A stretch of DNA of 64,000 bases from Spiroplasma platyhelix PALS-1 (GTDB taxonomy: Bacteria > Bacillota_I > Bacilli_A > Mycoplasmatales > VBWQ01), in the NCBI RefSeq assembly GCF_021496725.1, contig NZ_CP051215.1:62001-126000 (forward strand), given 5' to 3'. Below are positions 55,243 to 64,000 of the stretch, piece after piece (position 1 is the stretch's first letter; each line of letters opens with the position of its first letter). The notes below the pieces were generated by a model. The model made no database searches. It worked only from the letters and a program-made list of their open reading frames with translations, and was not told where the DNA came from. The translations under genes and the position numbers were made by a program.

Positions 55243-55800
55243 ATGAATCGTTTACAAGAACAATACAAAAAGACAATTGTTTCTCAATTGCAAGAAGAAC
55301 TAAAGTATTCATCAATCATGCAAGTACCTAAGATTGAGAAAATTATTATCAACATTGGTGTTGGTGACGCTGTTGCTACACCAAAAATGTTAGATAAAAC
55401 AGTAGCTGAATTAACTAAGATCACAGGTCAAAAGCCAGTGATTACAAAAGCAAAAAAATCAATTGCCGGATTCAAACTTCGTGAAGGAATGCCAATTGGT
55501 TGCAAAGTGACTCTAAGAGGTCAAAAAATGATGGATTTCTTGGATAAATTAATTTCTATTGCTCTACCAAGAGTTAGAGACTTCCAAGGTCTATCAAAAA
55601 ATTCATTTGATCAAAATGGTAATTACACCTTTGGTGTAAAAGAACAAATTATTTTCCCCGAAATCAACTACGAAGATGTTGAAAAAATTCGTGGGTTAGA
55701 AGTAACAATTGTTACTTCAACAAATGATAAGCAAGCAGCAACATTATTATTAGAAAAATTTGGATTCCCTTTCAAGGGAAAGGCAAAGCAGGAGGCGTAG
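55243..55800 (+). CDS. rplE: 50S ribosomal protein L5
   Basis: 185-residue 5S rRNA-binding L5. [40 protein letters not shown] and [15 protein letters not shown] are diagnostic. RBS AAGGAGG. The stop lies one base before the rpsN ATG, with the rpsN RBS inside the gene. Confidence 0.97.
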   Translation: MNRLQEQYKKTIVSQLQEELKYSSIMQVPKIEKIIINIGVGDAVATPKMLDKTVAELTKITGQKPVITKAKKSIAGFKLREGMPIGCKVTLRGQKMMDFLDKLISIALPRVRDFQGLSKNSFDQNGNYTFGVKEQIIFPEINYEDVEKIRGLEVTIVTSTNDKQAATLLLEKFGFPFKGKAKQEA

Positions 55801-55801
55801 T

Positions 55802-55987
55802 ATGGCAAAGACAGCTTTAAAAGAAAAACAACAAAGAAAAGCAAAATTTAGCACTAGAACTTACACACGTTGTCAAAAATGTGGACGTCCTCATGCAGTT
55901 ATTCGTAAGTTTATGCTTTGTCGTCTATGTTTTAGAGAATTAGCATATAAGGGACAAATCCCAGGCTTAAGAAAAGCTTCATGATAA
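55802..55987 (+). CDS. rpsN: 30S ribosomal protein S14, zinc type
   Basis: 61-residue zinc-binding S14: [20 protein letters not shown] supplies the four Cys ligands, and [12 protein letters not shown] follows. Reading the TGA at 55982-55984 as Trp gives the canonical ...KASW ending, a neat internal proof of the genetic code. RBS GGAGG lies in the end of rplE. Confidence 0.97.
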
Positions 55988-56003
55988 GAAGGAGGTATGT
56001 TAA

Positions 56004-56405
56004 ATGTTAAATGATCCAATAAGCAATTTACTAACAGTTATTCGTAATGCAATCAGAACATCTGATAAGAGTAAGCATCGTACTGTTAGTGTGCAATCAT
56101 CAAAGCAATTAGTTAAAATTGCTGATATTCTACAAAAGAACGGGTATATTGAAAAATATCGTGTTAACGAATATCAACCTAAAAAACCAACTTTAGAAAT
56201 CCTACTAGGACATAGTGGAAAGAACATTCTTGGTTTAAAACGTATCTCAACTCCGGGATTAAAAGTATACGCTCAAGCTAAAGCTCTACCAAATGTGCTA
56301 AATGGTTATGGAATCGCAATTATCTCAACTTCAAAAGGAATTATGACAAACAAAGAAGCAAAGAAACTAGGCCTTGGTGGCGAAGTTCTTGCTTATGTTT
56401 GATAA
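56004..56405 (+). CDS. rpsH: 30S ribosomal protein S8
   Basis: 133-residue S8, a central-domain organiser of 16S rRNA. NDPISNLLTVIRNA, GLKRISTPGLKVYA and STSKGIMTNKEAKKLGLGGEVL are typical. Reading the final TGA as Trp ends it at YVW before TAA. RBS AAGGAGG. Confidence 0.97.
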
Positions 56406-56417
56406 GGAGAATTAAGT

Positions 56418-56972
56418 ATGTCAAGAATTGGTAACCGTATTCTAACAATTCCAAATGGAGTTCAAGTTAAGTTAGATGAAAATAACTATTTAGATGTTGC
56501 TGGAAGTAAAGGGAATTTAAATAAGTTCCTTCCAAAAGGAATTAAAATTATCATTGATCAAGAAAAGAAAACTATTAGCACAGAAAGACCAAATGATAAC
56601 AAACAAATGAAACAATTGCATGGAACTGTTAACTCATTAGTTAATGGTATGTTGATTGGAGTTTCTAAAGGCTTCACAAAGCACTTAGAAATTAATGGTG
56701 TTGGTTATCGTGGTAATGTGCAAGGAGATATTCTAAATCTTAGTTTAGGATACTCACACCCAATTAAGTATGATATCCCTAAAGGAATTACAATTGTTTC
56801 ACCAAAACCAACTGTTCTTGAGATCAGTGGAATTGACAAACAATTAGTAGGTCAAGTTGCTGCCCAAATTCGTCAATTTAGAACACCTGAACCTTATAAA
56901 GGTAAAGGGATTAAGTATAGAGATGAAATTATTCGTCGTAAAGAAGGAAAATCAGCTGGTAAGTCTAAATAG
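56418..56972 (+). CDS. rplF: 50S ribosomal protein L6
   Basis: 184-residue L6, near the factor-binding site. [17 protein letters not shown] at the start and [18 protein letters not shown] near the end are diagnostic. RBS AAGGAG. Confidence 0.97.
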   Translation: MSRIGNRILTIPNGVQVKLDENNYLDVAGSKGNLNKFLPKGIKIIIDQEKKTISTERPNDNKQMKQLHGTVNSLVNGMLIGVSKGFTKHLEINGVGYRGNVQGDILNLSLGYSHPIKYDIPKGITIVSPKPTVLEISGIDKQLVGQVAAQIRQFRTPEPYKGKGIKYRDEIIRRKEGKSAGKSK

Positions 56973-57001
56973 ACTTGCTAGGATGATTAAAGGAGACAAG
57001 T

Positions 57002-57352
57002 ATGTTCAACAGAAAAGAAGCTCGTAAGATTCGTCATTTGCGAATCCGTAAGAAAATCGTTGGTTCAGAAATTAGACCACGTTTAAATCTTTTTAAATCA
57101 AATAATAGTCTTTATGCTCAAATTATTGACGATAGCAAGGGAAATACTATTATTGGTTTATCATCTTTGACTTTTAAAGATTTAAAGTCAAAGAAAAATA
57201 TCGAAGCAGCAACAAAATTAGGTCACGAAATTGCTAAATTAGCAGGTGACAAGAAAATCAAATCAGTAGTGTTCGATCGTGGTGGGAATTTATATCATGG
57301 CAAAGTTAAGGCATTCGCTGATGCTGCCAGAAAAAGCGGATTAGAATTTTAG
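57002..57352 (+). CDS. rplR: 50S ribosomal protein L18
   Basis: 116-residue 5S rRNA-binding L18. RIRKKIVGSEIRPRLNLFKS, NNSLYAQIIDD and the terminal VVFDRGGNLYHGKVKAFAD are typical. RBS AAAGGAG. Confidence 0.97.
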   Translation: MFNRKEARKIRHLRIRKKIVGSEIRPRLNLFKSNNSLYAQIIDDSKGNTIIGLSSLTFKDLKSKKNIEAATKLGHEIAKLAGDKKIKSVVFDRGGNLYHGKVKAFADAARKSGLEF

Positions 57353-57366
57353 AAGGAGAAATTGCA

Positions 57367-58098
57367 ATGAACTTAGAAGATAAAAAAGAAACTCAAGTTA
57401 GCTCAACTGCAACAGAAGCAAAGCAAGAAACTGCAGTAGCAAAAAATCCTAAAGATAGCGCAAGTACTAGCACTAGTCGTGCTGTAAACGCTAACGATAC
57501 TAGAAGACCATTTCGCCCACAAGACAAAAATAAGTCAAATAAAGACCGCCCACAAAGAACAAGACAAGATTTTCGTAAACCAAAAGAACAAAGTGACTTT
57601 CAAGAAAAAGTTATTTGAATTAGAAGAATTAACAAAGTAACTACAGGTGGAAGAAGACTAAGATTTTCAGCAGCAGTTGTTGTTGGGAACAAAAAAGGAA
57701 CCGTAGGACTTGGAGTTGCAAAAGCAAATGAAGTTAATGATGCCATTAAAAAAGCAATTGCAGCAGCTCATAAAAATCTAAAACAAGTATCAATCAACAA
57801 AGATTATTCAATCTACCATCATGGTATGGGTACTTATTGTGCAAGTAAAATTTTATTGAAACCTGCAAAAGAAGGGATTGGAGTTAAGGCCGGAGGAAGT
57901 GCAAGAGACGTTGTTGAACTTGCAGGAATCCAAAACATTTACTCTAAATCACTAGGGTCAAACAATAAAATCAACTTAGCAAGAGCAACAATCAATGGAT
58001 TGAGCTCTCTTAAATCAGCAGAATTTTTTCAAAACAAAAACATCAAAAGAAAAACTACTCCAGTTACTTCTGTAGCTAGTTCTGATGTTAGAAAGTAG
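57367..58098 (+). CDS. rpsE: 30S ribosomal protein S5 with N-terminal extension
   Basis: 243 residues, about 75 more than usual. The extra N-terminus is polar, rich in Ser/Thr/Ala and then Arg/Lys (FRPQDKNKSNKDRPQRTRQ), and probably disordered. The conserved core follows: VIWIRRINKVTTGGRRLRF, VVGNKKGTVGLGVAKANEV and GGSARDVVELAGIQN. TGA at 57616-57618 is the Trp of VIWIRR. rplO follows directly; rpmD (L30) is absent, as in many mollicutes. Confidence 0.96.
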
Positions 58099-58110
58099 GA
58101 GGAGACTAAA

Positions 58111-58554
58111 ATGGAATTAAAACTACATGAATTACAAGCAACTCCTTTTTCAAGAAAAAAACCTAAGAGAAAAGGAAGAGGAACTTCTTCTGGTCTTGGG
58201 AAGACTGCCGGTAAGGGAACAAAAGGCCAAAACGCTAGAACTGGTGGAGGAGTAAGACCTGGATTTGAAGGAGGACAAACTCCTTTATACAGAAGAATCT
58301 CAAAAAGAGGATTTACAAATCCAACAACTATTAAATATGCTATTATCAATTTAGATCAAATTAATAGCATTAAAGAAACTGATGTAACACCACAATTGTT
58401 ATATCAATTAAAAATTATTAAGGATAAAAAACATCAAATTAAAGTTCTTGGCAACGGAACTTTAGCAACAGCTAAAAATATTCAAGCGCATAAATTTTCA
58501 AATGCTGCTAAGTTAGCAATTGAAAAAATTGGAGGAAAAGCTGAGGTGATTTAG
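58111..58554 (+). CDS. rplO: 50S ribosomal protein L15
   Basis: 147-residue L15. KRKGRGTSSGLGKTAGKGTK, RPGFEGGQTPLYRRISKRGF and IGGKAEVI at the end are diagnostic. RBS GGAGGAG. The stop abuts the secY GTG. Confidence 0.97.
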   Translation: MELKLHELQATPFSRKKPKRKGRGTSSGLGKTAGKGTKGQNARTGGGVRPGFEGGQTPLYRRISKRGFTNPTTIKYAIINLDQINSIKETDVTPQLLYQLKIIKDKKHQIKVLGNGTLATAKNIQAHKFSNAAKLAIEKIGGKAEVI

Positions 58555-59919
58555 GTGTTTAAGACCACTCGTGAATTAACAAAACAGTATAAAGAAGTTA
58601 TTCTTCGAATCTTATTTACTATTTTTGTATTAGTGATCTTTCGAGTTGGTTCCTTCATTACTGCTCCAGGAGTCCATTTAAATGGTGATTTAAATGGCAG
58701 CAACAATAGTGGATTAGAATTCTTTAACCTAATCTCAATGTTGGGTGGAGGTGCGATTAATCGCTTCTCAATTTTCGCTCTTGGAGTATCTCCTTATATT
58801 ACAGCTTCAATTATTGTTCAGTTGTTGTCAACTGATGTTGTACCAACACTAACAAGATGAGCTAAATCAGGAGAAAAAGGGAAACGCAAGTTAGAATTAA
58901 TGAACAGAATTCTAACTGTTCCATTTGCCATTATGCAAGGCTTTGCAACAATTTTAGGACTACAATCTCAAGGCATCATTAGTGTTGACTGATCAAGTGG
59001 TTCTGGAGTTGGTCCAGCAATGTTTTACTACTTTTTGGTACCAATGGTTCTTTTAGCAGGAACTATGTTATCATTATGAATGGCAGATCAAATTACTAAT
59101 CGTGGGATTGGTAACGGGATTTCATTAATTATTTTTGGTGGGATTGCTGCCAATTTACCATTTAATTTAGCTGCTACTTTTAAATATTGAGTAGGGCCAG
59201 ATTCAAACAATGCTGTCATCTTCCAAGGAGCTTTACAATTTGCATTATATTTACTTGCTTTCTTGTTTATCATCTTGGTCGTAGTGTTTTTTAATGAGTC
59301 TGAAAGACATATTCCAATTCAACAATCAGGAAGTGGACTAACACTAAAGGGTGATAAGTCTTCTTATCTACCTTTAAAAATTAATTCTGCTGGGGTTATT
59401 CCTGTCATCTTCTCCTCAGCTTTAATCACTGCTCCAATGACAGTTGCTCAAATTATTCAAAGTGGCAACCCAAATAGTGGTTTTGCGAAATTTACGCAGA
59501 ACTATTTGTCGCTTCAATCATGAGTCGGAATTAGTATCTTTGCTATCATGACGATACTGTTTACTTATTTATATGCTCATGTCCAAATTAACCCTGAGCA
59601 AATGTCACAAAACTTTCAAAAAGCAGGAACGTATATTCCAGGTGTCAAACCTGGCAAGGAAACAGAAGTATACATCAAAAGAATGTTAAATCGTTTAAGC
59701 ACAATTGGTGCAAGCTTCTTAACATTAGTTGCAGTGCTACCATTCTTAATTTCTAAGGTTGCTAACCTGCCTTCATCATTAGCTATTGGTGGAACAGGAC
59801 TAATTATTATGGTTGGAGTGGCTTTAGATACTGCAAAACAAGTTAAAGGAAGAATTACTCAACATTCATTCTTAAATTACAAAGAACAAAAAGTTTCTCA
59901 AGAACACTTATGATCTTAG
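58555..59919 (+). CDS. secY: Protein translocase subunit SecY
   Basis: 454-residue channel of the Sec translocon, with ten hydrophobic helices. [18 protein letters not shown] (helix 1), [16 protein letters not shown] (helix 2) and the [18 protein letters not shown] segment fit the family; [10 protein letters not shown] precedes a cytoplasmic loop for SecA. GTG start directly after the rplO stop, with AGGTG across the junction. In-frame TGA tryptophans break it up only under the standard code. Partner of SecA at base 1. Confidence 0.97.
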
Positions 59920-59964
59920 TATTTATCAAACATTTATAAATAAATGTAAAAAAAGGAAGAACAC

Positions 59965-60615
59965 ATGAATTTAATTATTTTAGGACCTCCAGGCTCAGGA
60001 AAGGGAACTCAATCAGATTTTTTAGTTGAACAATATCACTTTGTTCATCTTTCAACTGGTGACTTACTAAGAGATGAGATTGTTGCTAAATCAGAAATTG
60101 GTTTATCAGCAAAAAGTTTTATTGATCAAGGTAAGTATGTTCCTGATGATGTCATGAATGGCATCATTGACAATAAAATCACTAATCTTAAAGATAACTT
60201 TATTTTAGATGGTTACCCTAGAACTATTGGTCAAGTTAAGTTTTTAGAAACAGTTCTTCAAAAAATCAATCACAAGATTGATGTGGTCTTATATCTAGAG
60301 ATTAAAGAGCAAACGATTGTTGACCGTTTACTAGCAAGATTGGTTTGTCCAGTTTGCAAAACAACTTACAATCGTATCTCTATGCCACCAAAAGTGGATA
60401 CTCTTTGTGATAAGGACCAAACACCATTAATTCAAAGAACCGATGATACTGATAGCAATAAAATTGTCACTCGGTTAAATGAATATAATGTATCAACACA
60501 ACCTTTAGTAGATTACTTTAGAAGCAAGGGACTTTTAAAAGTAATAGACGCTAATCAAGATAACACAACAATTCGTCAGCAATTAAAACAAATTATTGAG
60601 GCAATTCATGGTTAG
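59965..60615 (+). CDS. adk: Adenylate kinase
   Basis: 216-residue kinase (ATP + AMP to 2 ADP). P-loop GPPGSGKGTQ (residues 7-16), AMP site LSTGDLLR and DGYPRT motif are clear. The LID has CPVC...LCDKD, a zinc site with three Cys and an Asp, typical of Gram-positive long-type enzymes. It overlaps map by eight bases. Confidence 0.97.
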   Translation: MNLIILGPPGSGKGTQSDFLVEQYHFVHLSTGDLLRDEIVAKSEIGLSAKSFIDQGKYVPDDVMNGIIDNKITNLKDNFILDGYPRTIGQVKFLETVLQKINHKIDVVLYLEIKEQTIVDRLLARLVCPVCKTTYNRISMPPKVDTLCDKDQTPLIQRTDDTDSNKIVTRLNEYNVSTQPLVDYFRSKGLLKVIDANQDNTTIRQQLKQIIEAIHG

Positions 60616-61351
60616 TATTAAAAGCGCATCAGAAATTGTTAAGATGAGAAAAGCTGGAAAAATTGTTGCAGAAATTCATCAAGAATTAGCAAAACTAATA
60701 AAGGTTGGAACAACAGGAAAAATGCTTGATTTAAAAGCAAGGGAAATTATTAAGAAACATAAAGCTACACCATCGTTTCTTAATTATCATGGATTTCCAG
60801 CAGTAATTTGTGTTTCGGTTAACGAACAACTAATTCATGGAATTCCTAATGATAGACCCTTCAAACTTAATGATCTAGTGAAAGTTGATGCTGGAGCAGC
60901 CTTTGAAGGCTACCACAGTGACGCAGCCTTTAGCATGTGCGTTGGCAAGCCAACAGCAGAGCAAGAAAAGATTATTAATGTTACTAAAGAAGCATTAGAG
61001 AAAGCGATTGAGATTATTAAACCAGGCATAAGAATTGGTGACATTGGTGCAACAATTCAAGCTTATGTTGAAAGTCAAGGCTTTTATTTACCAACATCAT
61101 ACACTGGTCATGGTATTGGTAAATCCCTTCATGAAGACCCAGCAATCCCTAATGTTGGTGTTGCAAATACTGGTATGAGGTTACATGCTGGTATGACCAT
61201 TTGTATTGAACCAATGGTGCAAACTACAACTGATAAAGTTAGAGTTTTAAAAGATCAGTGAACTGTTGTAGCTACAGATAACAAACCAACCGCTCATTTT
61301 GAACACACATTATTAGTGACAAATGATGGTTGCGAAATATTAACCAAGTAG
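60608..61351 (+). CDS. map: Methionine aminopeptidase type I
   Basis: 247-residue metallo-aminopeptidase that trims the initiator Met. Metal ligands lie in LVKVDAGAAFEGYHSDAAF (two Asp), TGHGIGKSLHEDP (His) and CIEPM (Glu), with a last Glu in HFEHT. The ATG at 60608 follows GAGG inside adk. TGA at 61259-61261 is the Trp of DQWTVVATD. Confidence 0.97.
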
Positions 61352-61424
61352 TACCTTGCAGTATTTTCAATACTGCACTACTTTAAAAAATTGTTAAAAT
61401 ATGATATATTTAGAGAGGTATTTA

Positions 61425-61751
61425 ATGGCCAAAAAGAAACCACAACATCAAAAACAAAAAAGTACTAGTTCTACTGGTAGCAATAGTTTTGAAAAAAATA
61501 AGCCAAATACTATTTTATGTGAAGCTCAAGTTGTAGAAGTTTTACCAAATACAAAATTTAAAGTTTTATTAAAGGATTTTGATACAGTTATTGATGCAAC
61601 TCCTTCTGGAAAAATTCGTTTGAATCACATTCGAATTCTTAAAGGAGATTTTGTTACAGTTGAGTTGTCAACTTATGATCTAACAAAAGGTCGCATCGTG
61701 TTTCGTCATAAAACTAATAAACCATCAAATTTTAACAATGAACAAAAATAA
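61425..61751 (+). CDS. infA: Translation initiation factor IF-1 with extra N- and C-termini
   Basis: 108 residues; usual IF-1 is about 72. The OB-fold core (EAQVVEVLPNTKFKVLLKD, GKIRLNHIRILKGDFVTVEL, DLTKGRIVFR) occupies residues 38-98. The basic Lys/Gln/Ser-rich N-terminus of about 35 residues is extra. AGAGG precedes the ATG at 61425. A TATAAT-like box (ATGATATATT) at about 61401 suggests an internal promoter in the 73-base gap after map. Confidence 0.93.
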   Translation: MAKKKPQHQKQKSTSSTGSNSFEKNKPNTILCEAQVVEVLPNTKFKVLLKDFDTVIDATPSGKIRLNHIRILKGDFVTVELSTYDLTKGRIVFRHKTNKPSNFNNEQK

Positions 61752-61766
61752 TTAGGAGACAAAAAT

Positions 61767-61880
61767 ATGAAAGTACAAGCGTCAGTAAAGAAGATTTGTG
61801 ACAAATGTCAAATAATTAAACGTAAAAACCGCAATATGGTTATTTGTGTCAACCCAAAACACAAACAACGTCAAGGATAA
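61767..61880 (+). CDS. rpmJ: 50S ribosomal protein L36
   Basis: 37-residue L36, zinc-binding: [19 protein letters not shown] then [13 protein letters not shown], three Cys and one His as ligands. RBS AGGAG. It is too short for many gene finders but is complete. Confidence 0.96.
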   Translation: MKVQASVKKICDKCQIIKRKNRNMVICVNPKHKQRQG

Positions 61881-61893
61881 TTAGGAGGATTAT

Positions 61894-62289
61894 ATGTCAA
61901 ATATGAATATCGCTAGTAAAAGAATTGGACAAGTAAACATTCCTGGAAACTTGCATTCTGATATTGGTCTAACAAGAATTTACGGAGTTGGTAGAAGTAG
62001 TGCTATCAAGATTTTATCTGAATTAAGTATCAACCCAACTACAAAAATTGCTGAATTAACAGAAAAACAAATTAGTGCCATTAGTGCAGAAATTGAAAAA
62101 AATTACAAAACTGAAGGAGAATTACGAAGAGAAGTTTCTTTAAACATCAAACGTTTAATGGAAATTGGTTGCTATCGTGGGATTAGACATAGAAAAGGTT
62201 TACCAGTAAATGGTCAATCAACTAAAACTAACGCTAGAACTCGTAAAGGTCCAAGAAAAACTGTAGCTAATAAGAAGAAAGCGGCATAA
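61894..62289 (+). CDS. rpsM: 30S ribosomal protein S13
   Basis: 131-residue S13 of the small-subunit head. [36 protein letters not shown] and the basic [15 protein letters not shown] tail are diagnostic. RBS AGGAGG. ATG at 61894 adds three residues over the later ATG at 61903. Confidence 0.97.
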   Translation: MSNMNIASKRIGQVNIPGNLHSDIGLTRIYGVGRSSAIKILSELSINPTTKIAELTEKQISAISAEIEKNYKTEGELRREVSLNIKRLMEIGCYRGIRHRKGLPVNGQSTKTNARTRKGPRKTVANKKKAA

Positions 62290-62303
62290 AGGAGAAAATT
62301 AAT

Positions 62304-62696
62304 ATGATTAATAAATCAACTACAAAAAAGAAAATTAAAGTTAATCCTAATTTTCTTAAAGCAAAAGCTTACATTAAAGCAAGCTTCAACAACACAATTA
62401 TAACTATTACTGATGTTAACGGGAATGTTATTGCTTGATCTAGTGCTGGAGCTGTTGGCTTTAAAGGAACAAGAAAATCAACTCCTCATGCAGCCCAAAA
62501 AGCAACTGAAGCTGCAGGGAAAACAGCCATGGAACATGGAGTTAAAATTTTATCAATTTATGTTAACGGGACAGGACCAGGAAGAGAACCAGCAATTCGT
62601 AGTTTACAAGCATTAAATTTTGAATTACATGAATTAAGTGATGTAACACCATTACCACATAATGGTTGTCGCCCACCTAAGAAGCCAAGAAAATAG
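62304..62696 (+). CDS. rpsK: 30S ribosomal protein S11
   Basis: 130-residue S11 at the platform. [38 protein letters not shown] and [17 protein letters not shown] are diagnostic. The TGA in VIAWSSAG is the conserved Trp, hiding the first half from a standard-code reading. RBS AAAGGAG. Confidence 0.97.
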
Positions 62697-62705
62697 GTGA
62701 ATGGA

Positions 62706-63761
62706 ATGAATCAATTTTTAAGACCAAAATTTCTTTTAAATCAAGAAGATCCAAATGAAAATTATATGGAATTTAATGTTAGTCAATTAGAACGTGGCTT
62801 TGCTACAACTTTAGGTAATGCTTTAAGAAGAACACTATTATCTTCTATCCCTGGTGTTGCAATTTATGGAGTAAGAATTCAAGGTGTGAACCATGAATTC
62901 AGTACAATTAAAGGTGTTGTTGAAAATGTTTCAGAAATTATCTTAAATATTAAAGATATTGTTCTAACATCTAACAACATTGCTGCAGATAGCAAAATTG
63001 AAAACTTAACTTTAAATGTTAAGGGTGAAGCTGCCGTAACAGCAGGAGACATTGTTTGTCCAACTGGTGTTGAAGTTGTGAATAAAGATTTAGTTATTTT
63101 TCACACAACTAATCGTAATTTAGGTTTAGAAGTAGAATTTTTTGTTAAGAAATCTCGTGGTTACGCAAGTTTTGAAGAAAACAAAAAATTAGTTGGAAAC
63201 AGTATGGGAATTATGGCAGTTGATGCAAACTTCTCACCTGTAACTAAAGTAACTTACAAAGTAGAACCAATTACAAAAACTATTAAAGGCGTAGATTATG
63301 AAAAATTATTGCTAGCTATCCAAACAAATGGTGCAATTAGTCCTGCTAGTGCCATTTCAATGGCAGCAAAAATCTTTTTTGGCCATTTAGAATTATTTAT
63401 TAATTTAAGTGATGAAGTAAGAAACTTTGAAGTAATTGCTACATCTGACAATAAAGAAAATGATAATTTAAATCTAGTTCTAGAAGACTTAGACTTATCT
63501 GCTCGTTCATACAACTGTTTGAAACGTGAAGGATGTAAGACTTTAGGTGACTTCTATCACAAAAAACTAGTTGAATTGAAAGACATGGAAAATTTAGGAG
63601 ATAAATCATTAGAAGATATTATCACTTCTGTTCTAACAGTTTTTCAAATCGACAAAGATGCGATTGATCGTATTATTAAGAGTTTTAAAAAGAACTTTGA
63701 TAAATGAAAAGAAAAATCATTAGAAAATATTGTTGATGAATATAAAGATGAAGGGAAATAA
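62706..63761 (+). CDS. rpoA: RNA polymerase alpha subunit
   Basis: 351-residue alpha subunit. N-terminal assembly domain: ERGFATTLGNALRRTLLSSI and VAIYGVRIQGVNHEFSTI; C-terminal domain: LEDLDLSARSYNCLKREG and LKDMENLGDKSLEDI. The ATG at 62706 has AGGTG at about six bases; GTG at 62697 is possible. TGA at 63705-63707 is Trp, extending the C-terminus by 17 residues to the real stop. Confidence 0.97.
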
Positions 63762-63773
63762 GGGAGGCAAATA

Positions 63774-64000
63774 ATGTCATATATTAACGATAACGGGTTT
63801 ACAACTAGTAAACAGTATGGCCAATTACGTGATTTATCTAGCCAATTGATCTTACATGGTAAACTAGTTGTTACTGAAAATACTGGTAAGAAGTTGCAAA
63901 CTTTTATTGAACCATTAGTAACACTAGCAAAACGTGGTGACCTTCATTCAAGAAGAATGGCAATTGCAAAATTACGCAAAATCACTACAAAAGAAAGTGA
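63774..64000 (+). CDS. rplQ: 50S ribosomal protein L17 (5' part)
   Basis: First 75 residues of L17, cut by the window end. LRDLSSQLILHGKLVVTENTG and LVTLAKRGDLHSRRMAIAKL match the family. RBS AGGGAGG. Last gene of the alpha operon, as usual. Confidence 0.96.
   Translation, partial: MSYINDNGFTTSKQYGQLRDLSSQLILHGKLVVTENTGKKLQTFIEPLVTLAKRGDLHSRRMAIAKLRKITTKES

Overview
This is AT-rich DNA from a mollicute (Mycoplasma/Spiroplasma/Entomoplasma group). TGA is read as tryptophan throughout: genes such as mnmG, uvrA, argS, secY and pepF are intact only if in-frame TGA is sense, and S14 ends in ...KASW just as the family does when its last TGA is translated. Other mollicute signs are the missing L30 gene between rpsE and rplO, long tails on L29 and S5, a fructose PTS, a BMP-type nucleoside importer and an RpoE delta subunit. 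The species cannot be named from this window.

Layout. 1-9010: secA (3' end), mnmG, a four-gene ABC importer of the nucleoside type (lipoprotein, fused ATPase, two permeases), rsmG. 9064-10711: parA-parB. 10700-16862: an accessory defence island with a C5-cytosine methyltransferase on the minus strand, a divergent Sau3AI/MutH-type endonuclease, a ParB-like protein and an SNF2-like helicase. 16955-28562: ychF, an exported protein, a three-gene membrane operon, gltX, an HD phosphohydrolase, an unknown protein, argS, rpoE, pyrG. 28649-32294: fba, then a DUF3800 gene flanked by two related structured RNAs in inverted orientation, then an ABC-2 exporter. 32386-44506: rpiB, glyA, a sodium:neurotransmitter-type symporter, uvrB-ogt, pepA, pepF, fruA-fruK. 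44542-48689: a small accessory patch (40-residue cysteine-rich peptide, PemK/MazF-like protein, GC-rich intergenic hairpins) plus uvrA and a small membrane protein. 49046-64000: the S10-spc-alpha ribosomal superoperon, from rpsJ to the start of rplQ, with secY, adk, map, infA and rpoA.

How it works together. Most genes are housekeeping: translation, secretion, nucleotide supply, glycolysis entry through fructose, excision repair. Accessory genes are recognisable by frequent ATA isoleucine codons, which core genes here nearly avoid. The two most interesting items are the restriction-modification island that also carries ParB-like and SNF2-like genes, and the pair of structured RNAs around the DUF3800 gene, whose GC-rich hairpin keeps its pairing through compensatory base changes between the two copies.
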